DNA from: CAYUWH01 sp964448615 | GTDB lineage: Bacteria > Patescibacteriota > Gracilibacteria > Peribacterales > Peribacteraceae | NCBI GenBank assembly: GCA_964448615.1 | Contig: CAYUWH010000045.1 | Coordinates: forward strand, 1-9,802 | DNA: 9,802 nt | Direction: 5' to 3' | The notes under the pieces: model-generated | Told to the model about the DNA's origin: nothing | The model's database searches: none | The model's input: only the letters and a program-made list of their open reading frames with translations | Shown here: positions 1-5,600 of the stretch, one piece after another | Layout: each line of letters starts with the position of its first letter | Numbering within the stretch: the first letter of the stretch is position 1 | Translations under genes and position numbers: made by a program

Positions 1-5
1 AAGGG

Positions 6-34
6 TCGACAACAAGCCTCGTTTTTGCTATACT
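6..34 (+). promoter_or_regulatory. Sigma70-type promoter of the first gene (leaderless)
   Basis: TCGACA at 6-11 matches the -35 consensus at 5 of 6 positions. A 17-nt spacer separates it from TATACT at 29-34, which is extended by TG at 26-27. The expected transcription start, 7 nt after the -10 box, is base 41, the A of the ATG. The mRNA would therefore have no 5' leader. Confidence 0.75.
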
Positions 35-40
35 GGAGTG

Positions 41-283
41 ATGACTGCAAAATACACACCAAACCCCCACGGCAAGCGCCCGACAAAAGTTGAGATTGAG
101 CAGCGCGCTCAATTGATCAAAGGATTCCGCTTTGAATCCGATAAAGAAGATGAGTTCAGCCTCATCTCCCAATTGGCGAGCGGCAAAGGCGTCGATGAAG
201 ATATGGGCGGCGCGTATCTGCAGCACACGTATCCGTCTTGGACGGAAGAGGACTTCAAGGAATTGAAGAATCTCCTTTCCTAA
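41..283 (+). CDS. Small hypothetical protein (80 aa)
   Basis: I do not recognise this protein. It is a soluble, highly charged 80-residue product with no signal peptide or membrane segment. It has a basic, proline-containing N-terminus, a Glu/Gln/Arg-rich helical stretch (about residues 17-30), a central Gly/Asp-containing part and an acidic, Trp-containing C-terminal helix. ATG 41 is chosen over the in-frame GTG at 38 because the promoter at 6-34 predicts a transcript starting exactly at 41. There is no Shine-Dalgarno sequence. It ends in TAA, 8 nt before the convergent stop of the SLH gene, leaving no room for a separate terminator. The good promoter supports a real gene; the function is unknown. 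Confidence 0.72.
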   Translation: MTAKYTPNPHGKRPTKVEIEQRAQLIKGFRFESDKEDEFSLISQLASGKGVDEDMGGAYLQHTYPSWTEEDFKELKNLLS

Positions 284-291
284 GGACCGTC

Positions 292-1032
292 TCAGCGAGA
301 GAAGGTATTCTTGAGGAATTTTTCGGTGTTCCTCCACAATTCCTCAAACGAGAGCGAGGGGCGCCAGGTAATCCCGAACTCAATGCGATAGAGGATTTCT
401 TTGAGATCCCCAGCCCTCAAGGGTGCGGAAAGACTCTCGACGGAAGGTGGAAGCAGATTCTGCGTCGCAAGGGAATCCACGTACGGGCGATACCAAACAA
501 GGTGCGGGTCAATGGGGAACTGCACATAGGCGAATACACGCGAGAGAATCTTCGAGGCTTCCGCGACGTTGATCGGCTGCTCGGGGCGGAAGGTGCCGTC
601 GTCATACCCGCGGATCAGACCCATGCGCATGGCCATGCAGATTTGCTTGGCGGCGGCGTGATCGATGCTCGTATCGGCAAACAGAAGGCGATAGTCCGCT
701 TCATGTTTATACACCAGTTGGCCGAGGCATTTCTCAAATGCTTCTGCCGGGTAAATCGCATCGATCAACATTTTGGTGAAGGTCGCGCGTGTCAACATCT
801 CCGCAGGATCAACGATATTCAGCATGAGGGTTGTGTCCGTCGTGGAGGATGTTCCGAGGGGCTTGGCAGGAGTAGCCTCCATCGTACGAGCCGAAGAAGT
901 GGCAGTAGAGGATTCGCCCGAACCCGGAGCATACATCACGCCTGGCCAGTTGCGGGCCTGGTACGCAAAGGCAGGAGCGGCGCTTGTCATGAGAAGGCCG
1001 GCCAGTGCAAGGGAGGAGATCGTGCGCGTCAT
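292..1032 (-). CDS. Secreted S-layer-homology (SLH) domain protein (246 aa)
   Basis: This is probably an envelope protein that binds the cell-wall polymer. Starting at the ATG at 1032, residues 1-23 form a signal peptide: Thr/Arg N-terminus, hydrophobic core, AFA before the likely cleavage site. A Ser/Thr/Pro-rich linker follows (about 36-68). Residues 117-169 are a clear SLH repeat, with F-A-D-T near the start and a Gly-Leu-Ile-Arg-Gly-Tyr-Asp-Asp-Gly-Thr-Phe-Arg-Pro core at 138-150. A weaker repeat precedes it (about 76-116, with L-T-R-A-T-F at 80-85), and another follows (about 178-218). The C-terminus is a charged Trp/Glu-rich helix with no membrane anchor. The same frame is open to 1083, but the 17 extra residues would displace the signal peptide, so 1032 is preferred. 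The gene is divergent from the aquaporin gene and convergent with the first gene. The family is confident; the specific role (S-layer subunit or accessory) is not. Confidence 0.88.
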   Translation of the reverse strand: MTRTISSLALAGLLMTSAAPAFAYQARNWPGVMYAPGSGESSTATSSARTMEATPAKPLGTSSTTDTTLMLNIVDPAEMLTRATFTKMLIDAIYPAEAFEKCLGQLVYKHEADYRLLFADTSIDHAAAKQICMAMRMGLIRGYDDGTFRPEQPINVAEASKILSRVFAYVQFPIDPHLVWYRPYVDSLATQNLLPPSVESLSAPLRAGDLKEILYRIEFGITWRPSLSFEELWRNTEKFLKNTFSR

Positions 1033-1045
1033 AGAAGAGAGGTTA

Positions 1046-1051
1046 ATACTA
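1046..1051 (-). promoter_or_regulatory. Possible -10 box of the SLH gene
   Basis: On the minus strand TAGTAT (1051 to 1046) would start transcription at about 1039, giving a 7-nt leader before the ATG at 1032. There is no recognisable -35 at the right distance and TG lies directly against the hexamer rather than one base away, so this is tentative. It lies in the 134-bp divergent region shared with the aquaporin promoter. Confidence 0.35.
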
Positions 1052-1133
1052 CAGGAAAAGAATTTTGCAATACTGTACAGCATGTGTCTCCGAAGAAAAG
1101 GGGAAGTTCAGCAAGTCTTTGTGGAACGACGCT

Positions 1134-1142
1134 TGCTATACT
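1134..1142 (+). promoter_or_regulatory. Extended -10 promoter of the aquaporin-family gene
   Basis: TGCTATACT is an extended -10 element (TG at 1134-1135, TATACT at 1137-1142), identical over these 9 bases to the one before the first gene. The predicted start is about 1149, leaving an 18-nt pyrimidine-rich leader before ATG 1167. I see no -35 box 16-18 nt upstream; the TG extension may compensate. Confidence 0.65.
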
Positions 1143-1166
1143 CCTGGGTACTTTCCCCCTCTTCTC

Positions 1167-1772
1167 ATGGCTTCTTCTTCCATGCCTATTCGGGTCTATG
1201 CTGCCGAGTTCATCGGTACGCTTGCCCTTACATTGGGTGTTTCACTCGGTGTTGCACGAGGTTTCCCCTTTGTGCCGCTCATTGCCGCGATGACGGTTGG
1301 TATCTTTGTCTATACCGTCGGGCCGATCAGCGGTGCTCACTTGAACCCGGCCGTTACCTTCGGGCTGTGGTCGCTCAAGAAAATCGATTCTTCCAAGGCG
1401 GTTGCCTACATTCTCGTACAGCTTCTCGCGGGTGTGTGCGCACTGTTCGCAACCTGGTTGCTCACGCACCAGAAGCCGGACTTTGACATGAGCTTCATGC
1501 CGACGGCCGGTATCGGAGAAATTCTCGGCGGATTCATTCTTGTCTTCGGTGTCTGTTCCGTTGTGTACGGAAAAGTCAAAGACGATGCCGCGGGCTTGCT
1601 GATCGGCAGCTCGTTGCTCATCGCGATTCTCCTTGCCATGAACCTCTCCAACGGAGTCGTGAACCCGGCCGTGGCCGTGGCGCTTGGCGTCTTCTCGCCG
1701 ATGTACCTTTTGGGATCAATCGTCGGTGGTATTCTCGGCGGCCAGACGTATCGTTGGTTGCAGGGAAAGTAA
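1167..1772 (+). CDS. Aquaporin/MIP-family channel with atypical second NPA motif (201 aa)
   Basis: This is a membrane channel of the major intrinsic protein family, which conducts water or small neutral solutes. It shows the fold's two half-repeats: hydrophobic segments at about 11-31, 34-54 and 78-99, then 115-135, 140-160 and 178-197, with re-entrant loops carrying NPA at 60-62 (in SGAHLNPAVT) and NPA at 166-168. The AEFIGT segment in helix 1 (13-18) is typical. The arginine that normally follows the second NPA (NPAR) and lines the selectivity filter is a valine (V169). By my hand alignment to AqpZ the helix-2 filter aromatic is also a small residue. At 201 residues it is shorter than usual (about 230-280). 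ATG 1167 is chosen over in-frame starts back to 1065 because it follows the extended -10; ATG 1182 is an alternative. Substrate cannot be predicted. Confidence 0.9.
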   Translation: MASSSMPIRVYAAEFIGTLALTLGVSLGVARGFPFVPLIAAMTVGIFVYTVGPISGAHLNPAVTFGLWSLKKIDSSKAVAYILVQLLAGVCALFATWLLTHQKPDFDMSFMPTAGIGEILGGFILVFGVCSVVYGKVKDDAAGLLIGSSLLIAILLAMNLSNGVVNPAVAVALGVFSPMYLLGSIVGGILGGQTYRWLQGK

Positions 1773-1796
1773 AAAGTATCCTTCGCATCGAAATCT

Positions 1797-1827
1797 CGCT
1801 CCTCACATCGTTAGATGCTGAGGAGCG
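1797..1827 (+). terminator. Stable stem-loop after the aquaporin gene (not a canonical terminator)
   Basis: CGCTCCTCA (1797-1805) pairs with TGAGGAGCG (1819-1827). CATC then pairs with GATG around a GTTA loop with one bulged C: 13 base pairs in all. It begins 24 nt after the aquaporin stop. No U-tract follows on either strand (the + strand continues CTTTCGGGT and then eight As), so it may terminate by another route, stabilise the 3' end, or be a repeat element. Confidence 0.5.
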
Positions 1828-1836
1828 CTTTCGGGT

Positions 1837-1886
1837 AAAAAAAATCTGAGAAACCGCTCGATGAACATGCAAGCGACCATTATACT
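1837..1886 (+). promoter_or_regulatory. Promoter of the 1893 gene (leaderless)
   Basis: TATACT at 1881-1886 predicts transcription from base 1893, the A of the ATG, so the message would be leaderless. A weak TCGATG at 1858-1863 lies 17 nt upstream (3 of 6 -35 matches). A run of eight As at 1837-1844 falls at about -56 to -49, where an UP element would be. Confidence 0.6.
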
Positions 1887-1892
1887 GCTCTC

Positions 1893-2117
1893 ATGACTAC
1901 CCCTCCCATGGACAACGAAGCGATTCAGAAAAAGTGCGAAGCCTTCCTGAAGGAACTCGGCGTTCCCGGATTCATTGTCTTCGGATGGCAGAAGAAAGAC
2001 GCCTCACCCGAAGGCGCGCAATTTGGCGTTGTCTCCTCGTTCCACGAAATGCCCGTCAACGCCGCCCTCAAAGGATTGTCGTGGGCGATGCACGATTTCA
2101 CGAATCGGTTGATCTGA
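1893..2117 (+). CDS. Small hypothetical protein (74 aa)
   Basis: I do not recognise this family. The 74-residue product has a short polar N-terminus, a Lys/Glu-rich helix (about 8-22), a probable beta strand GFIVFGWQKK (26-35), a second strand around QFGVVSSF (43-50) and a C-terminal helix ending DFTNRLI. It is probably a small soluble alpha/beta protein; no signal peptide or membrane segment is visible. Placing the -10 box exactly 6 nt before the ATG supports the start and the reality of the gene. Its TGA stop is the first three bases of the inverted repeat at 2115-2226. It converges on the YvlD-like gene. Confidence 0.68.
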   Translation: MTTPPMDNEAIQKKCEAFLKELGVPGFIVFGWQKKDASPEGAQFGVVSSFHEMPVNAALKGLSWAMHDFTNRLI

Positions 2118-2226
2118 GGAGACCGAGGAAGCCGAAAAGGTCGAGGAGACCGAAGAATTGCGATATTTGCATTGAGCTATTTTCGGCTTACCTTCCTCGG
2201 ACTCCTCGGTGCCCTCGGTCTCCTCA
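2115..2226. repeat. Inverted/direct repeat between convergent genes; likely bidirectional terminator
   Basis: TGAGGAGACCGAGG (2115-2128) is a perfect 14-bp inverted repeat of 2213-2226. Inside it, AAGCCGAAAA (2129-2138) is inverted at 2180-2189. CCGAGGAAG (2123-2131) can alternatively pair with CTTCCTCGG (2192-2200). The left arm also holds a direct repeat of 14 bases with one mismatch (2116-2129 and 2143-2156, 27-nt period). The outermost TGA of each arm is the stop codon of the gene entering from that side. The element can fold into a long hairpin, in several competing registers, from either strand. It lacks U-tracts, so its role as terminator is inferred from position. Confidence 0.75.
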
Positions 2227-2616
2227 TTTAAGCATTTCCCGCATCGCCCAGTTCGCCAATCCCATAATCAACGACACGACGATCCATCCCGTCAACCCGC
2301 CCATGATCGCAAGGCCGACAAGCGATTGATCCATCATCCCGATCAGCCATGTGAGAAGCCAGAGAAAGGCGGCATTCGCCAGAATGATCGCGATGATCGT
2401 CATGAAGAGTTTCAACGGGAATGTGAGAATATGAATGATCGGGCGCGCAAGCACATTGAGTAAGGTCATGGTGATACCGATGAGGATGATGGCGGCCCAG
2501 CCTCCCTGGATGGCTACGTAAGATGGAAGGATGATCGGCAAGATCCACACCACGGCGATGTTCAAGAGCAGGCGCACGATCAGTCGCAGCGGCGCGGAGG
2601 AAGAAGAATCAGACAT
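2224..2616 (-). CDS. YvlD / phage-holin-4 family membrane protein (130 aa)
   Basis: This is a small integral membrane protein matching the YvlD-like family (Pfam Phage_holin_4_2 type), despite the name usually a chromosomal protein of poorly known function. Four hydrophobic segments are visible, at about 10-31, 39-59, 66-92 and 98-122. Between the second and third is the family's signature region, with N-V-L-A-R-P-I-I and a following F-P-L-K, then an Asn in the next helix (L-A-N-A-A-F). The N-terminus is Ser/Asp-rich. ATG 2616 lies inside the end of ileS, with an 8-nt overlap (ileS TGA at 2611-2609). There is no Shine-Dalgarno sequence, so reinitiation after ileS is likely and both genes probably share one transcript. 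Earlier in-frame starts (to 2709) would add a polar tail translated from ileS coding sequence and are less likely. The TGA stop lies in the inverted repeat. Confidence 0.85.
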   Translation of the reverse strand: MSDSSSSAPLRLIVRLLLNIAVVWILPIILPSYVAIQGGWAAIILIGITMTLLNVLARPIIHILTFPLKLFMTIIAIILANAAFLWLLTWLIGMMDQSLVGLAIMGGLTGWIVVSLIMGLANWAMREMLK

Positions 2617-5600
2617 GGAAGAAAAGGGTAATGGGAGCATGGTCATCGAGTTCGATGACGTACGGTTCGCCTGTTGACTCTCCGAATACCGCGCCGGTTT
2701 CCTGGGCAATCACATCACCGAATTGTGCAAGCAGTTCATCGGCACCGGTCATCTTCAGCGTGATGCGATCCGTGATCGAGAGTCCGCCGTCTTTGCGCAG
2801 TTTCTGAATCGCGCGGATGACATCGCGCGCGAGGCCTTCCTGTTGCAATTCTTTGCTGACGCGTACGTCTAGGCTGACGACGATGCCCGCTTGTGCGGCG
2901 ATATTCTCTCCCTCCCGTCCTTGATACACGATTGTCAGTTCATCCGGAGAAAGCGTTTCATCGAGAATCAAGATCGATCCATCGTCTTTGATCTCGAATT
3001 CCCCGCGCTTGCCGGCAGCAATCACTTCCTGCACGCGCCCGCCGAGACGCGGTCCGACTTTACGCGCATTCACCTGCGCGATGCGCGAGCCGAGCGCGCC
3101 CGGATCATCGATCATATTCACTTCTTTCACATTCAACTCACTGCGCAACAAGCGCAGGTCATCTTCCGTGAGGACCGTTCCTTCGAGCAGCGCGGGCGGC
3201 ACCGCGATCGTGGCTTGCGCAAGCGGTTGGCGTGTTTTCACTTTTGCCTCGGAGCGCACGTTCAAGCCGAGCGAGACGATCAAGCGCAACAAGCGATTGC
3301 GGCGGAGCAACGATGTTTCCTGTTTCGTCAGTTCGCGATACGACGGCCAATTGGTCAGGTGAACGGAACCGTGTTCTTCCGGCACCAAATTCAAATACAT
3401 GTTTTCCGCGACGAACGGGCAGAACGGCGCAAGCAACTGGCTGATAGTCACGAGCATTTCATGCAACGTGGTGAGTGCATCGTGCCGCATGGAGTCGGTA
3501 TCTTCTTCCGGTATTTCCACCGTATCGATCGCGCCTTTACCGGCGAAGCGGCGGCGCGAGAGGCGGATATACCAGTTGGTGAGGCCATCGATCGTCTCTT
3601 CCAATTCTTTGCACGTTGCCGAAAGATCGTATGCATCCAATTGTGTCGTCATGCGGTTCACGAGATCTTGCACCTCGGCGCGCACGTAAAGATCGAGTGC
3701 ATGCGCGGAAGTTTTTTTGGTGGCAACGGGTTCGAAGTTCGCGGCATTCGCGTACGTCACGAAAAATCCGTAACTGTGCCAGAGCGGAAGAATCACGCTG
3801 CGTAACACTTCTTCCACCGCTTTTTCCGAGAAGCGCAGATCCTCCGCGCGTACGGCAGGGGATTTCATCAGCGTGAAGCGCATCGCATCGGCGCCGTACT
3901 TCTCCATCAACTCATTCGGATCCGGATAGTTCTTCAGCTTCTTGCTCATTTTGCGTCCGTCTTCCGCGAGCACGATGCCATTTACCACCACGTGTTTGTA
4001 CGGCGTCTCATCGAACACGATGGTCGAGAGCACCATGAGCGTATAGAACCACAAGCGCGTTTGGTCGACGCCTTCTGCGATGAAGTCTGCAGGAAAACCG
4101 GGAGGGCCTTTCTTCTCAGACGTGAATTCGAACGGATAGTGACTCTGCGCGTACGGCATTGAACCGCTTTCAAACCAGCAATCGAGCACCTCCGGAATGC
4201 GCCGCAGCAGACCGCCGAGCGGCATTTCGTACGTCGAACAGTTCTTGATTTCGAGTGCGCCGCCTTCTTGAGAGGAAAGATTTTCGCGAAGTGTCTGCAG
4301 CACCCGGATCATGCCGCCGTGCGTCACGAGCAGCACGCGCTTCCCTGGATATGTTTTCAGTAAGTAGTCGTATGCTTCCTTCGCACGCTTAAAGAATGCG
4401 GAAAGACTCTCGCCGCCTTTGCCTGTTTCATGATGGAAGGAGAAATCGATGTCCTCGGACACCATCGGATGCTGAGCGCGAACTGCTTCCTCATCCTGCG
4501 TGTTCCAATCGCCGAAGTTGCGCTCCGCAAAAAGATGATTGCGCTCCGCAATCTTCATTCCAAGCGCGTTCGCGAGAATCTCCGCAGTTTCCACCGTGCG
4601 GTCGAGATCCGAACAGACGATCACGTCGTAATCGTTCTTGTTCAGTTCCTTCGCAAGGTTCTCCGCTTGTTCTCTTCCTTTCGTATTCAACGGAATTTCT
4701 TTGATGTTCCCCTGCACTTTTCCTTGTGCATTCCAATCGGTCTCGCCATGGCGCACGAGCGTGAGCGTGGGAATATTTTTGCTGTTTCCCCACCATGCGA
4801 TGTCGTCCACGAATTCTTTGTGCAGGTCGAGCGTGGCATTGCGTTCGTGATCCCAGAAATAACTGACGGGTGCGGCATAACCGGGATAGGGCTGATGCGA
4901 AATTTTCACGGGATCTTCCTGCGTGAAAAAATGCTTCGCGCCTTTGCAGAGATCGCCGTGCGTCACGACACAGACGTGTTCGCTGCGATGTTTCGGAAGA
5001 ATATCTTTGAGGAATGTCGCGATGCGCCCCGATGACGATGCCCACGTTTCCATTCCCGCGAAATGATGGATCGTTTCCGGCGAATTCGTCTGCAACTTGT
5101 GCGCGCGTTTCGCTTTGACGAGTGCGAGATCCGAAAAGTCGATCGACTTTCCCTCGTATTCTCCGAATTCCACTTCGCGCAGACGTTCATCCACAATCAC
5201 CTTCGCGCCGGTTTCCTTCGCGATCGCTTCCGCGGTTTGCCGCGTGCGTGCGAGGGGGGAGCAGTAAATGACGCTGACATTCTGCGGTTCCAGCCATCTG
5301 CCTGCGGCTTTCGCCTGCTTTTGTCCGTTCTTGGTCAGATCCGTTCCCGGTTCTTTTCCTTGATAGAGTCCGCTGAGATTTCCCTCACTCTCGCCATGGC
5401 GAACCACGCTCACTTTCGTAAAACGAATGCGCTGATGCGCCATCAAATCATCGCAACCGCCAATCACTTCAATCTCTTCGCAGTCGCCTGAGCGCCAGAT
5501 AGGCAACGGCGTTCCCCAATAGCGATTGCGGGAAATCGCCCAGTCGCGTGCGCCTGTAAGCCATTTTCCGAAACGTCCTTCCTTTAAGTGTGCCGGCATC

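Noticed and set aside
238..1293. 351-codon open frame on the + strand
   Set aside because: It lies antisense to the SLH gene, which has a signal peptide and family motifs; its translation is Arg/Gly-rich without recognisable features.
2224..2616. Evidence of a prophage from the holin-family name
   Set aside because: YvlD-like proteins are common chromosomal membrane proteins and no phage gene is nearby.
2891..3805. 304-codon + strand frame opposite ileS
   Set aside because: It is antisense to the conserved anticodon-binding and C-terminal parts of IleRS; a composition shadow of a GC-biased gene.
4232..5428. Recent tandem duplication of one phosphatase domain
   Set aside because: The 12 bases encoding RHGE are identical in both, but the rest of the two domains diverges and a native IleRS segment separates them.
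4220..5430. Intein or other self-splicing insertion in ileS
   Set aside because: The insertions are histidine-phosphatase folds with catalytic motifs; no splice-junction Cys/Ser or His-Asn signature is apparent at the borders.
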